From: Heliophilum fasciatum
GTDB taxonomy: Bacteria; Bacillota; Desulfitobacteriia; Heliobacteriales; Heliobacteriaceae
Reading direction: 5' to 3'
Assembly: GCF_004341395.1 (NCBI RefSeq)
Contig: NZ_SLXT01000003.1
Coordinates: 123,300 to 187,299 of the forward strand
Length of the DNA: 64,000 bases
Below the pieces are notes generated by a model, which saw only the letters and a list, made by a program, of their open reading frames with translations, did not search any database and was not told where the DNA came from. How positions within the stretch are numbered: position 1 is the stretch's first letter; each line of letters opens with the position of its first letter. Below, piece after piece: positions 18,101-25,327 of this stretch. Position numbers and translations under genes: made by a program.

Positions 18101-18646
18101 CTTTTGCATTTCATGGGACGTACGGAAGCCGTCAAAGAAGTGAACAAAGGGCACCCGCGACTTGAGCGCTGCTAAGTGCGCCACGCCGCCCAGATCCATG
18201 ACTTCCTGCACGCTGCCCGAAGCCAGCATGGCCCAACCGGTCTGGCGAACGGCCATAACGTCGGAATGATCACCGAAAATGCTCAAGGCATGTCCGGCTA
18301 CGGCCCGTGCCGTCACATGCATCACACCGGGCAACAATTCGCCGGCAATCTTGTACATATTGGGGATCATCAGCAAGAGACCTTGAGAAGCCGTATATGT
18401 AGTCGTCAGCGCGCCGGCTTGCAACGAGCCATGAACGGCCGCTGCCGCGCCTGCTTCCGACTGTAACTCTGCAAGCTTTACCGTTTGACCAAAAATATTT
18501 TTTTGGCCCTGAGCACTCCACTCATCGGTATATTCGGCCATCGGCGAAGAAGGAGTAATCGGATAAATGGCTGCACATTCCGTGAAGGCATAGGATACAT
18601 AGGCGGCCGCTTTGTTGCCGTCCATTGTTTTCATGGCTTTTGCCAT
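15140..18646 (-). CDS. nifJ: pyruvate:ferredoxin (flavodoxin) oxidoreductase
   Basis: A 1168-residue single-chain enzyme of normal length for the family. It oxidises pyruvate and CoA to acetyl-CoA and CO2 and reduces ferredoxin. The N-terminus shows YPITPSSPMAEYTDEW of the pyruvate domain. The gamma-like domain follows, then a two-cluster ferredoxin domain (CIQCNRCSYVCP and CMGCGSCAQVCP). The C-terminal thiamine diphosphate domain has GACAGCGETPYIKL, GDGWAYDIGYGGLDH and a later conserved cysteine pair. The ATG at 18646 has AGGGAGATG upstream. A P-loop protein gene (18737-19387) precedes it with 90 bases between and no terminator, so the two may be cotranscribed. Confidence 0.97.
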   Translation of the reverse strand: MAKAMKTMDGNKAAAYVSYAFTECAAIYPITPSSPMAEYTDEWSAQGQKNIFGQTVKLAELQSEAGAAAAVHGSLQAGALTTTYTASQGLLLMIPNMYKIAGELLPGVMHVTARAVAGHALSIFGDHSDVMAVRQTGWAMLASGSVQEVMDLGGVAHLAALKSRVPFVHFFDGFRTSHEMQKIETIDYDDLAKLVDQEALSAFRARSLNPERPVVRGTAQNPDIFFQAKESANRYYEAVPEVVLSYMQEISKLTGRSYRPFDYYGAPDAERIIVAMGSVNEVIEETINALVAAGEKVGLIKVRLYRPFSAKHFFDVLPQTVKKIAVLDRTKEPGALGEPLLLDVRAMFYESDRKPVIVGGRYGLGSKDVVPADINAVFENLKADQPKSGFTISIVDDLTFKSLAPQPLGDTTPKGTIQCKFWGLGSDGTVGANKSAVEIIGTYTPMYAQAYFAYDSKKSGGVTISHLRFGHQPIKSPYLIKTADFVSCSNQAYCYTYDLLEGLKPGGTFLLNTVWKPEELEEKLPPAMKAYLAQNNIKVFIIDAVSIAENLGLGNRTNMVMQAAFFKLAKVIPIEEAVGYMKDGIQKTYGRKGEKIVAMNCAAVDAGVNSLVAVEVPASWAGAVVEAAATVDEPAYVTNIQRPVNRQQGDKLPVSAFAELADGTMPVATSKYEKRGVASQVPEFLIDNCIQCNRCSYVCPHAAIRPFLVNSEEAAKAPEAFAMKKAVGKQLEGLQFRVQVSPMDCMGCGSCAQVCPSKTKALVMRDFGSQVEAQTGNWNFATTLSIKDNLLSKDTVKGSQFAQPLFEFSGACAGCGETPYIKLITQLYGDRMMIANATGCTSIYGASAPTVPYCTNSEGKGPAWANSLFEDPAEFGYGMLMGVNQLRDKLAGLVAEAVQAGVTPELAEAFNEWLAGKDDGDASKAATAKILPLLAASNDAALQPIVELKDHFIKKSQWIIGGDGWAYDIGYGGLDHVLASGEDVNIIVLDTEVYSNTGGQSSKATPAAAIAKFAAAGKRTKKKDLGMMAMSYGYVYVAQIAMGADYNQTLQAIREAEAYKGPSLIIAYSSCISHGLKSGMNNSQTEMEKAVKSGYWHLYRFNPDRKEQGLNPFVLDSKEPTAPFKDFLLGEVRYASLQQLFPDVAAEFFVKAENDAKERYETYKRLAN

Positions 18647-18736
18647 CTTGTCATCTCCCTACTTATGCTCGGTTTCTTAAATTCTTAACTCGCCATGGAG
18701 ACCTTCATCCGGTCACCATGAGGGGCCATCAGGCCA

Positions 18737-19387
18737 TCACCAGTAGGCCTTGGCCATCCATCGTTGTAGGTACCGGATCGAATGATTCATCACATCACTG
18801 GCATCAAGTAGATGGCGAAACCTTTCATCGACAGCCGTCGCTTCCACCGGCAGGCCCAGTCTTCGGCTTGCTTCCTCCACCAGGCGTGCACCCTCACGAA
18901 TCACGGTCAGATTCGTCTCATCACCAAGGTGAGTATTGTTCAGCAAGGCATCGACGGGACCCAGTTCCCCGACGTATTCGACGATGTCCTCAACCGACGC
19001 CGTCATCGGCCGCGAAGTATTGATCACCGCAATGATCCGTAATTCCGGACAAGCCTCACGTCCTTGGAGCAACTGCAATGTCTTTGCTCCGTCCACGCCG
19101 TAGCCAATGTCCAGAATCACATCCCCCTGTTGATGCAGGGCCCAACGCATATCCGCACGCAACAATGAGCCGGCTTCACCTAAGCCGACTGTGTCGACGG
19201 TTTCCCAGGCAATGACATGCAACCCCTGCGCTTCTAAGGAACGTTTGATCGGCCGCAGGGTATAAAAAGGCTCCACTGTATCTAAATCCACCAAGGTTAC
19301 GTCTCGCCCATCGGCATGTAACGCCAAGGCGCGGTTGACTGCATTTTCACTTTTGCCGCTGGCATACTCACCGATGTACGCTTCCAC
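18737..19387 (-). CDS. P-loop NTPase of the SIMIBI/CobQ-like type, unknown role
   Basis: A 216-residue protein beginning almost directly with a nucleotide-binding loop, EYASGKSENA, followed by DVTLVDLDTVEPFYTLR and GDVILDIGYGVDGA. The LVDLDTVEP strand is reminiscent of the SIMIBI class (ParA/CobB/CooC-like). It probably binds ATP or GTP; the partner is unknown. It starts with a GTG and lacks a clear ribosome-binding site, but a start further in would destroy the P-loop. The transcript appears to begin at the promoter at 19604-19633, giving a leader of about 210 bases. The position just before nifJ suggests a link to the oxidoreductase, for example in its maturation or regulation; that is inference. 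Confidence 0.7.
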   Translation of the reverse strand: MEAYIGEYASGKSENAVNRALALHADGRDVTLVDLDTVEPFYTLRPIKRSLEAQGLHVIAWETVDTVGLGEAGSLLRADMRWALHQQGDVILDIGYGVDGAKTLQLLQGREACPELRIIAVINTSRPMTASVEDIVEYVGELGPVDALLNNTHLGDETNLTVIREGARLVEEASRRLGLPVEATAVDERFRHLLDASDVMNHSIRYLQRWMAKAYW

Positions 19388-19510
19388 GCACCGTGAGGAT
19401 TTCGGGGTTGCGATGGGATCTCCACCTCCGTTTTGGCCGGCCCTCGCTGGGCTTCCTGTTTACCAAGCCTGCTTCCTCACGGAAAAAGGGTGTGGCATTT
19501 CCTCAACAAA

Positions 19511-19556
19511 CATTAGACAAAATAATCAGATATTTTGCTTGCGATTGCGTCTAATG
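19511..19556 (-). promoter_or_regulatory. bulged stem-loop in the leader of the P-loop gene/nifJ transcript
   Basis: CATTAGAC pairs with GTCTAATG, and inside it AAAATA pairs with TATTTT around a six-base loop. A 12-base internal bulge (GCAATCGCAAGC on the minus strand) lies on one side. It sits in the middle of a roughly 210-base untranslated leader. No known riboswitch class was recognised. Confidence 0.5.
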
Positions 19557-19603
19557 ATCTTCCTAAGGATCGCAGCACCTGTAAAAAAAAGTCCACAAGT
19601 AGG

Positions 19604-19633
19604 ATTATACTTAACTTTAGACCCTACGGTCAA
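19604..19633 (-). promoter_or_regulatory. sigma-A type promoter upstream of the P-loop gene and nifJ
   Basis: On the minus strand TTGACC and a perfect TATAAT are separated by 18 bases, immediately downstream of the bofA stop codon. Transcription would begin near 19597 and run through the leader into 19387. Confidence 0.75.
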
Positions 19634-19637
19634 GCGT

Positions 19638-19904
19638 TCAAGCGAATATCCAATATTTCAGAAGAATCAAAAGGGTTAATCCTGGCAAACCAAGAAACCC
19701 GGCGATCAAAGCACTGACCGGATTTAGGGGCAAACTGAGCCCGGCCAGTCCGCCGAGCACATTCGTACCGCCCAGAATCAACAAGCCGAACAAAGATCGA
19801 AAGGCCACCACAAACAACCAGCGCAACGGACGCCAGAAAAAGTGAATCGCTGCCAACAGGGCCAGTCCCGCTAAGCCCGTTACGACCATCGCTTCCGATG
19901 TCAT
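19638..19904 (-). CDS. bofA: BofA-family membrane protein (sporulation sigma-K processing control)
   Basis: An 88-residue, strongly hydrophobic protein with about three membrane segments and the FGLLILGGTNVLGG / PLNPVSALIAGFLGLPGL pattern of BofA proteins. In Bacillus, BofA holds the SpoIVFB protease inactive and so delays pro-sigma-K processing in the mother cell. The ATG at 19904 follows GGGGGGG. Its place after recR matches the dnaX–ebfC–recR–bofA order of spore-formers and supports the call. Confidence 0.85.
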   Translation of the reverse strand: MTSEAMVVTGLAGLALLAAIHFFWRPLRWLFVVAFRSLFGLLILGGTNVLGGLAGLSLPLNPVSALIAGFLGLPGLTLLILLKYWIFA

Positions 19905-19991
19905 TTTGTTCCCCCCCTGCCCATACCGTAAGCACATCACCCTGAAGGGTTGTCTTCCTTATCACTGTATGCAAGAGAGGAAAAAAATACG

Positions 19992-20029
19992 AAAAAAAAA
20001 GCGGCGTTGCCTCATCGGGCAACACACGC
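19992..20029 (-). terminator. intrinsic terminator after recR
   Basis: On the minus strand GCGTGTGTTGCC pairs imperfectly with GGCAACGCCGC and nine T residues follow. It separates recR from bofA. Confidence 0.85.
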
Positions 20030-20033
20030 TCCC

Positions 20034-20633
20034 TTACAATTCCCGGCGCCCTTCCATCGCCCGCCATAAGGTCACTTGATCGGCATATTCCAAGTCGCCG
20101 CCAATCGGCAACCCGTGGGCGATACGAGTGACTTTAATTCCCTGGGCTTTAATTTGCCGGGCCAAATAATTGGCGGTGGCTTCACCTTCCACCGTCGGGT
20201 TGGTGGCGAGAATCACTTCTTGTACCGGCGAACCCTCTAACCGGGCCACAAGCTCCCGGATGCGCAATTGCTCCGGCCCAATGCCTTCCATCGGTGAAAG
20301 CACACCGCGCAAGACATGGTACAGCCCATGATATTCCCGTGTTTTTTCAATGGCCACCACATCGCGCGCATCTTCCACCACGCAGATGACCGCTTGGTCA
20401 CGGGCTTCATCAGCGCAGATCCGACAAGGATCGCGATCGGTCATATTGCCGCAGATCGAACAGTCGCTCGTTTGATCGCGCGCATCGACGATTGCTTTGG
20501 CCAGGGTGACCGCTTCACTTCGCGGCACCCGCAACAGGTGAAACGCTAAGCGCTGGGCCGTTTTCGGACCCACACCGGGCAATTTATTTAACGCCTCGAT
20601 CAACCGGCCCACCGGCTCCGCATAGTAGTACAT
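20034..20633 (-). CDS. recR: recombination mediator RecR
   Basis: A 199-residue DNA-repair protein of standard length. An N-terminal helix-hairpin-helix region ([24 protein letters not shown]) is followed by a four-cysteine zinc finger ([16 protein letters not shown]) and a Toprim domain ([14 protein letters not shown]). It works with RecF and RecO to load RecA on gapped DNA. Its ATG lies two bases after the ebfC stop, so translation is coupled. A terminator follows it. Confidence 0.97.
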   Translation of the reverse strand: MYYYAEPVGRLIEALNKLPGVGPKTAQRLAFHLLRVPRSEAVTLAKAIVDARDQTSDCSICGNMTDRDPCRICADEARDQAVICVVEDARDVVAIEKTREYHGLYHVLRGVLSPMEGIGPEQLRIRELVARLEGSPVQEVILATNPTVEGEATANYLARQIKAQGIKVTRIAHGLPIGGDLEYADQVTLWRAMEGRREL

Positions 20634-20635
20634 GA

Positions 20636-20959
20636 TTAGAACAAGCCAGGAATTTTCATGCCGCCGGTAATCTTCGCCATTTCCGACGCGACCATCGCTT
20701 GTGCTTGTTGCAAAGCTTCATTCACGGCCGTCACAACCAGATCTTGCAGCATTTCCACGTCTTCCGGATCAACGGCTTCCGGTGCGATCGTGATCGAAAG
20801 CACATCATATTTACCATTAGCCACAACCTTGATAGCGCCGCCGCCGGCCGTTGCTTCCACCGTACGTTGAGCAACCTCTTCCTGCATCTTCGCCATATCG
20901 GCTTGCATTTTTTGGACTTGCTTCATCATGTTCTTCATATTTCCGCCATTACCAAACAT
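20636..20959 (-). CDS. ebfC: nucleoid-associated protein EbfC/YbaB
   Basis: A 107-residue dimeric DNA-binding protein. The methionine- and lysine-rich N-terminus ([19 protein letters not shown]) and the following [15 protein letters not shown] and [10 protein letters not shown] are typical of the family. The frame is open to 21046, but GGGGGG before the ATG at 20959 fixes the start. It lies between dnaX and recR, as in most Firmicutes. Confidence 0.95.
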   Translation of the reverse strand: MFGNGGNMKNMMKQVQKMQADMAKMQEEVAQRTVEATAGGGAIKVVANGKYDVLSITIAPEAVDPEDVEMLQDLVVTAVNEALQQAQAMVASEMAKITGGMKIPGLF

Positions 20960-21070
20960 TGCGTGCCCCCCTTTTCTTACCGACAGTAGTGTACCATAGT
21001 TTAAATGGGAGATAAAGTTCCCGTTGATTTTACGTAAAACGGGCATTCTAATCCTGGAGGTGGTGGTAAC

Positions 21071-21184
21071 ATGCTTCGCATGATCGCGCGTCTCTTACCC
21101 TACGGTGTTCGTGGCTTTTTGATGTACACCGGCGCTCGCATGGGTATTCGATGGGCACTGCGCAACCGTCACTTGCTCCGCTAG
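21071..21184 (+). CDS. candidate 37-residue arginine-rich protein
   Basis: A short plus-strand frame from ATG to TAG, opposite to its neighbours ebfC and dnaX. A strong ribosome-binding sequence, GGAGGTGGTGG, ends about three bases before the ATG. The product (MLRMIARLLPYGVRGF...) has nine arginines and alternating hydrophobic residues, suggesting an amphipathic, membrane- or nucleic-acid-associated peptide. Upstream, TTGATT and TCTAAT are spaced by 17 bases, but that would put the start of transcription inside the ribosome-binding site. I do not recognise a family. Confidence 0.5.
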   Translation: MLRMIARLLPYGVRGFLMYTGARMGIRWALRNRHLLR

Positions 21185-21210
21185 TTCCCTGGTCGATGGG
21201 CAATATTTGC

Positions 21211-23109
21211 TCATCGGCCTTTTTCGTTGGCCCCGCCCTCATCATCCACAAAAGTCACCGGCAACCGGGGATCACCAAAGACCTGCCGGATATACTCCGG
21301 ATCGGATAAGTAGGGTTCCTTCGGCTCACTGCCCGCCGCATTGGCGACGCCGCCGCGCTCACGATTTCCGCCCGATGACGGCTCCCCCGCTACGGCCCCG
21401 CTGCGTAGCAACGCCGCTTCTGCCGGCGGCCATGCGGATGAGTGATAGACGGACACCGTCACCGCCTGGCGCAAGCAATCGGTAAACTCGGCTTGCAACA
21501 CCTGATTGATCTCCTGCAGCTTCGGGTCATCGGTCTGGCGGTGCAGTGGATTGTCATGAACAAGCAAGATGCGCGTTCCGTCCGGTGCCCCCAGGCGCAA
21601 CTGGTTCCGTACGATCGAGGCCAACCGGGGATGAAGCTTCTCCGTAGCGGCCGCAATCACTTTGGGCCAGCAGGCTTCCACGTCGGGCCAGTGGATCGGG
21701 CTCGGTATGGCCGGCGAAGCGGCAGCGGGCGGCGCTGCTTGCGGCTTGACCGGCGCCGTCACCGGTGCCTTGCCCACCGGCGGTCCGACGGACGGTCGCC
21801 CGGCGGCCGGTACCGGTTGCTCCATGGCCTGCTCCATTTGCCGGAGCCGGCTTTCCAAGCTTTCCACGCGGCGCCGCAGCGCGTTCAATTCCATATCCGA
21901 CGTGGTCACCGGGGTTGTCCCGACGCCCGGCGCAAAGGCACTGGTGGCGATCGGCGCCGGTTGCGGTGCCTGCGGTTTGGCTGCTTCCGGCACACTTTCC
22001 CATGCCGTCCGTCCCCATTCCCGGCGGGCAATGCGCACAAAAGCCACTTCCAGAAGAATCCGCGGATGGGTCGTCCAGCGCATATCATTCTCAAACTGGC
22101 TGAGCAAAGCAATGCACGCCTGCAGCTCTTCCGGCGAATACAGCCCGGCTTGCGCGAGCAGCGCCTGCCCTTGTTCCGGTGCCACCGCTACCAAGTCCTG
22201 TGCTTCCGGCAGCGTTCGCAAGATCAAGCGATCACGATAGTGTTCCATCAGATCGCGCAGCAGCGGCCGCACTTCCTTGCCACGGCCGATCAAACCATTG
22301 ACGGCCACCAGCGCTTCGGCCAACCGGCCTTCCCCCAGCATCTGGCTGATGCTGACCAGCACCTCATCGTCCACCGCACCTAAAATCGCCGTCACATCCT
22401 GCACGGTGATCGTCTGCCCGGCAAAGGAAACGGTCTGATCCAAAATCCCCAAGGCATCCCGCATCCCACCTTCGGCCTTGCGGGCAATAAAGCGCAGCGT
22501 ATCACCAGGCGCTTCGATCTGATGGTGGGCACAGATCTTGGCCAGCCGATCGACGATCTCCTCCGTGCCTAACCGGCGAAAATCAAAGCGCTGGCACCGC
22601 GACAAGATCGTCGCCGGCACTTTGTGTGCTTCCGTCGTAGCCAGGACAAACACCACATTGGCCGGCGGCTCTTCCAGCGTCTTCAACAGCGCATTGAACG
22701 CTTCCGTCGTCAACATGTGCACCTCATCGATAATATATACCTTAAAGGTGCCCTCTTGCGGCGCATACTTCACCTGCTCCCGCAGTTCCCGGATTTCATC
22801 GACGCCACGGTTGGACGCCGCATCGATCTCCAGGACATCATGGGCGATCCCGCTGTTGACCGCCTGGCAATTGCTGCACCGGTCGCAGGGCTTTTGACGG
22901 GGATCATCGGTACCGATGCAATTCAGCGCTTTTGCCAAGATCTTGGCCGTCGAGGTCTTGCCCGTGCCACGGGGACCGCAAAAAAGGTAGGCATGGGCTA
23001 CCCGCTGAAAGCGCAACGCATTTTGTAAGGTCCGGCTCACATGCTCTTGTCCAACCAGATCATCAAAGCCCCGCGGTCGCCACTCCCGGTACAGCGCCAG
23101 ATAGGCCAT
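21211..23109 (-). CDS. dnaX: DNA polymerase III subunit gamma/tau
   Basis: A 632-residue clamp-loader ATPase. The Walker A motif GPRGTGKTSTAK and four zinc-binding cysteines (CIG...CDRCSNC) are followed by DEVHML, the sensor region (ATTEAHKVPATILSRCQRF) and the oligomerisation collar. The C-terminal half from about residue 370 is proline- and alanine-rich, then a domain that in longer forms contacts polymerase. It loads the sliding clamp and links polymerase to helicase. The ATG at 23109 follows AGGGAGGAAG. I saw no obvious slippery heptamer for a frameshifted short form. Confidence 0.97.
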   Translation of the reverse strand: MAYLALYREWRPRGFDDLVGQEHVSRTLQNALRFQRVAHAYLFCGPRGTGKTSTAKILAKALNCIGTDDPRQKPCDRCSNCQAVNSGIAHDVLEIDAASNRGVDEIRELREQVKYAPQEGTFKVYIIDEVHMLTTEAFNALLKTLEEPPANVVFVLATTEAHKVPATILSRCQRFDFRRLGTEEIVDRLAKICAHHQIEAPGDTLRFIARKAEGGMRDALGILDQTVSFAGQTITVQDVTAILGAVDDEVLVSISQMLGEGRLAEALVAVNGLIGRGKEVRPLLRDLMEHYRDRLILRTLPEAQDLVAVAPEQGQALLAQAGLYSPEELQACIALLSQFENDMRWTTHPRILLEVAFVRIARREWGRTAWESVPEAAKPQAPQPAPIATSAFAPGVGTTPVTTSDMELNALRRRVESLESRLRQMEQAMEQPVPAAGRPSVGPPVGKAPVTAPVKPQAAPPAAASPAIPSPIHWPDVEACWPKVIAAATEKLHPRLASIVRNQLRLGAPDGTRILLVHDNPLHRQTDDPKLQEINQVLQAEFTDCLRQAVTVSVYHSSAWPPAEAALLRSGAVAGEPSSGGNRERGGVANAAGSEPKEPYLSDPEYIRQVFGDPRLPVTFVDDEGGANEKGR

Positions 23110-23157
23110 CGGTTGCTTCCTCCCTCATCCACGCATCAGTAAAACGCCGCAAATACA

Positions 23158-23184
23158 GAAAAAAGATGGCCTTCACCATCTTTA
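23158..23184 (-). terminator. intrinsic terminator after SRP RNA
   Basis: On the minus strand AAAGATGG-TGAAGG-CCATCTTT with a T run, about 70 bases beyond the 3' end of the SRP RNA. Confidence 0.8.
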
Positions 23185-23254
23185 TTCCTTACCATTTCAG
23201 CATCGCGCCAATCCATAGGCGCCGCCTGCAATGTATGGGATTATGATATTAAAT

Positions 23255-23525
23255 GGCCGTGCACTCGCCTTCGAACACAATCTTCCGAGCGTTACCCTGG
23301 CAGTTAGCTCGAACCAGGCTACCCTGCGGCACACGAAAGGGCCTACTTACCGTTGCTTCCTTCCGGACCTGGCGGGGTTTATAGGTTTTCGTTGCGCAAG
23401 ACCCAATTGTCAACACCACTTACCAGGGGCAGACCCCACAAGATCGGCCCTCAATGCGAGCTTCCACCCTGCTACAGCGGATTGCAGGTTACAAGGCACC
23501 GCTAACGCCCCGCTTAGCACGACCA
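23255..23525 (-). ncRNA. ffs: signal recognition particle RNA (long Firmicutes form)
   Basis: The minus strand carries the invariant S-domain loop CCAGGTCCGGAAGGAAGCA. It also has the GGTGTTGACAATTGGGTC and TGTGCCGCAGGGTAGCCTGG segments, and the 5' Alu-domain part (GTGCTAAGCGGGG, GCGGTGCC) seen in the Bacillus scRNA. The ends GGTCGTGC and GCACGGCC pair. The length of about 271 bases matches the long form with an Alu domain. It binds Ffh and targets nascent membrane proteins. Confidence 0.95.
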
Positions 23526-23533
23526 AATCTAGC

Positions 23534-23580
23534 AGAAGAAAAAACTAGTAACCGTTCGTCACATCTACGATTACTAGTTT
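23534..23580 (-). terminator. intrinsic terminator between tRNA-Ser and SRP RNA
   Basis: On the minus strand AAACTAGTAA pairs perfectly with TTACTAGTTT, and TTTTTTC overlaps the end of the stem. It lies between the tRNA gene and the SRP RNA gene, so either the SRP RNA has its own promoter or some transcripts read through. Confidence 0.75.
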
Positions 23581-23593
23581 GGAACTGACTCAC

Positions 23594-23688
23594 TGGCGGA
23601 GAGAGAGGGATTCGAACCCTCGAGACAGGTTTAAGCCCGCCTACGCGATTTCCAGTCGCGCGCCTTCGACCAACTCAGCCACCTCTCC
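23594..23688 (-). tRNA. tRNA-Ser (anticodon GGA)
   Basis: Ninety-five bases including encoded CCA, with the long variable arm of class II tRNAs. Acceptor GGAGAGG pairs with TCTCTCC, the anticodon stem is CGCGA/TCGCG with loop CTGGAAA, and the T loop TTCGAAT is normal. It reads UCC and UCU. Confidence 0.95.
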
Positions 23689-23762
23689 GGAACGGTTGCT
23701 CTACATGCAGATGTCAGTATATCGGATCCCCTCTTATTTGTAAAGAGGAAAGGTATGGTTAA

Positions 23763-23789
23763 CAAAAAAAATCAGGGGTTTCCCCCTGA
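23763..23789 (-). terminator. intrinsic terminator after the 31-codon gene
   Basis: On the minus strand TCAGGGG-GAAA-CCCCTGA is followed by eight T residues. It lies 60 bases beyond the stop codon of the small gene at 23852-23947. Confidence 0.9.
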
Positions 23790-23851
23790 CTTCCTCCATA
23801 GGTACCTCCATGGGCACCCTATGGCCGATTGTGTGGGCATCCAACAAACGA

Positions 23852-23947
23852 TTAGTCTTTGGTGACAAACCAATAAGGAAGATGAACTAAAAGAAACATA
23901 ATTGCTAATACATGGGCGAAATTAAAGGTCGGGCTGTACATTTCCAT
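23852..23947 (-). CDS. pshX: 31-residue single-span membrane protein, candidate reaction-centre subunit PshX
   Basis: A complete small gene: GGAGGTG eight bases before the ATG, 31 codons, stop, and a strong terminator 60 bases on. The peptide begins MEMYSPTFNFAHVLAIMF and forms one membrane helix with histidines at positions 12 and 22, which could ligate chlorophyll magnesium. PshX, the small subunit found in the heliobacterial reaction-centre structure, is a 31-residue single-helix protein that binds bacteriochlorophyll g. Length, topology and histidine content agree, but I could not align sequences. An extended -10 promoter lies at 24026-24034. If the genome is not heliobacterial this is simply a small membrane protein of unknown role. 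The gene itself is well supported; the identity is moderate. Confidence 0.65.
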   Translation of the reverse strand: MEMYSPTFNFAHVLAIMFLLVHLPYWFVTKD

Positions 23948-24025
23948 CCTTATTCACCTCCTACTTTGCTATGTTCGTCAAGCACTCCGCCACAGAAAAA
24001 ACCTGCAAGCGAGAACTCGCCTTCT

Positions 24026-24034
24026 AGTATACCA
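24026..24034 (-). promoter_or_regulatory. extended -10 promoter for the 31-codon gene
   Basis: The minus strand reads TGGTATACT, a TGn-extended -10 element. The leader would be about 70 bases and includes a small hairpin, GCGAG-TT-CTCGC. Confidence 0.55.
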
Positions 24035-24124
24035 AATATTCTACATCAATGGTTAGTTTCCTGTATCGTGAAAAGATGAACAATCAACAATTTTAATGAT
24101 TAAACCTGCGGCGGCTTGCGTCAT

Positions 24125-25312
24125 TTATAGGGCATCGCCGACCTGTTGATACCGTTGTAACTGCTTCCAGGAAAGCACCAGAATCAGCAGCAACGCCAGC
24201 GCTCCCGTCCAGTAGGGCAGGGCCGCCGCCACCTCATAGAGGATTCCGCCGGCCATCGGCCCGGCAGCCCGTCCTAAACTATCGAACGATTGCATCCAGC
24301 CCAGCGAAGCGCCCTGCCCATCGTCACTGGTTTGCGAAACCAAGGTCGAAATATTCGGCCGAAGGAGCGCTGCACCGGCACTGTAAAGCGCCGTCATGGC
24401 CACCATGGCCGGCAACGTCGGCACGACCGCCATCAGCGCCAACCCCGTCATGGCCATCGCCAGCCCCGCCGCCACCAAGCGCACACAGCCAAAGCGCCGG
24501 GCCAACCGGTTGACCAAGCCCGCTTGCACGATCACCCCCAGCGTACCTAAGCCGGCAAACATCATCCCCAAGTGCTGCGTCGCAAAGGCAAAGCGTTCGA
24601 AGGCAAAAATCGCAAAGGTTCCTTCAAAAAGCGCCATCGTAAAGCTGACCGCAAAGGAAAGCAAAAAAAGCGTGAACTGCCGGTGCCGGCCGATCCGCAG
24701 AACGTTATGCCATCGCTGCGGCTCCTGGATCGCCGCCCCCTCCGGCAGCGACTCCGGTAACAGCCAAAAAGCAAAGGGCACCGTGATTAACGCCAGCGCA
24801 CCGGACACAAAAAAAGGCAGCGCAAAACTGTACCCGCCCAACCAACCACCCAGCGCCGGTCCCAAAATCATCCCTAAGCCCATCGCCGCCCCCAACATCC
24901 CCATGGCACCGGCGCGCCGTTCCGGCGGTGTACAGTCCGCCGCATAGGCCATGGCCGTCGGCAAGGTAGCCGAAGAGATCATGCCGGAAAAGGACCGCAC
25001 CACAAAGAGCATCCACAGTTCCGTCGATAAACCAAACAAGATAAAGGAAATCCCATAGCCGCCGAGGCCCATCAGCAAAAGCGGGCGCCGTCCCAGCCGG
25101 TCCGACAACCGTCCCCAGATCGGCGCAAAGAAAAACTGCATGATCGAGTACGATGCCGTAAAAAAACCAAAGGCAACAGCATCACCGTTCAGTTTGAGCA
25201 CAAAGTAGGGCATGATCGGCAGCAGAATCCCAAATCCAACCATCACCAAAAACAGCGTAACAAAAAGCGTCGCCATCGCCCACCGTTCGCGCCAGGGCCA
25301 CTTCCCCTTCAC
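24125..25312 (-). CDS. MFS drug-efflux type transporter
   Basis: A 395-residue protein with twelve predicted membrane helices. Motif A of the major facilitator superfamily is clear in the loop after helix 2 (GRLSDRLGRRPLL), and the helix 5 region has GMILGPALGGWLGG, as in the TetA/drug:proton antiporter group. It should export a small hydrophobic compound using the proton gradient; the substrate is unknown. It begins with GTG, 15 bases after the stop of the diguanylate cyclase gene, and AGGGGGCGG lies upstream, so it is probably the last gene of the V4R–GGDEF–MFS transcript. Confidence 0.9.
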   Translation of the reverse strand: MKGKWPWRERWAMATLFVTLFLVMVGFGILLPIMPYFVLKLNGDAVAFGFFTASYSIMQFFFAPIWGRLSDRLGRRPLLLMGLGGYGISFILFGLSTELWMLFVVRSFSGMISSATLPTAMAYAADCTPPERRAGAMGMLGAAMGLGMILGPALGGWLGGYSFALPFFVSGALALITVPFAFWLLPESLPEGAAIQEPQRWHNVLRIGRHRQFTLFLLSFAVSFTMALFEGTFAIFAFERFAFATQHLGMMFAGLGTLGVIVQAGLVNRLARRFGCVRLVAAGLAMAMTGLALMAVVPTLPAMVAMTALYSAGAALLRPNISTLVSQTSDDGQGASLGWMQSFDSLGRAAGPMAGGILYEVAAALPYWTGALALLLILVLSWKQLQRYQQVGDAL

Positions 25313-25327
25313 CGGATCGCCGCCCCC

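Noticed and set aside
15230..18175. Long plus-strand frames (405 and 376 codons) opposite nifJ
   Set aside because: They are antisense to a confidently identified gene, have biased composition, and lack ribosome-binding sites and motifs.
21442..22383. 313-codon plus-strand frame opposite dnaX
   Set aside because: Histidine- and arginine-rich translation typical of an antisense shadow; no start signals.
21211..23109. Programmed frameshift in dnaX
   Set aside because: No A-rich slippery heptamer with a following stem was seen in the expected region.
23231..23548. 105-codon frame between dnaX and tRNA-Ser
   Set aside because: It lies wholly over the SRP RNA, whose conserved core and end pairing are clear.
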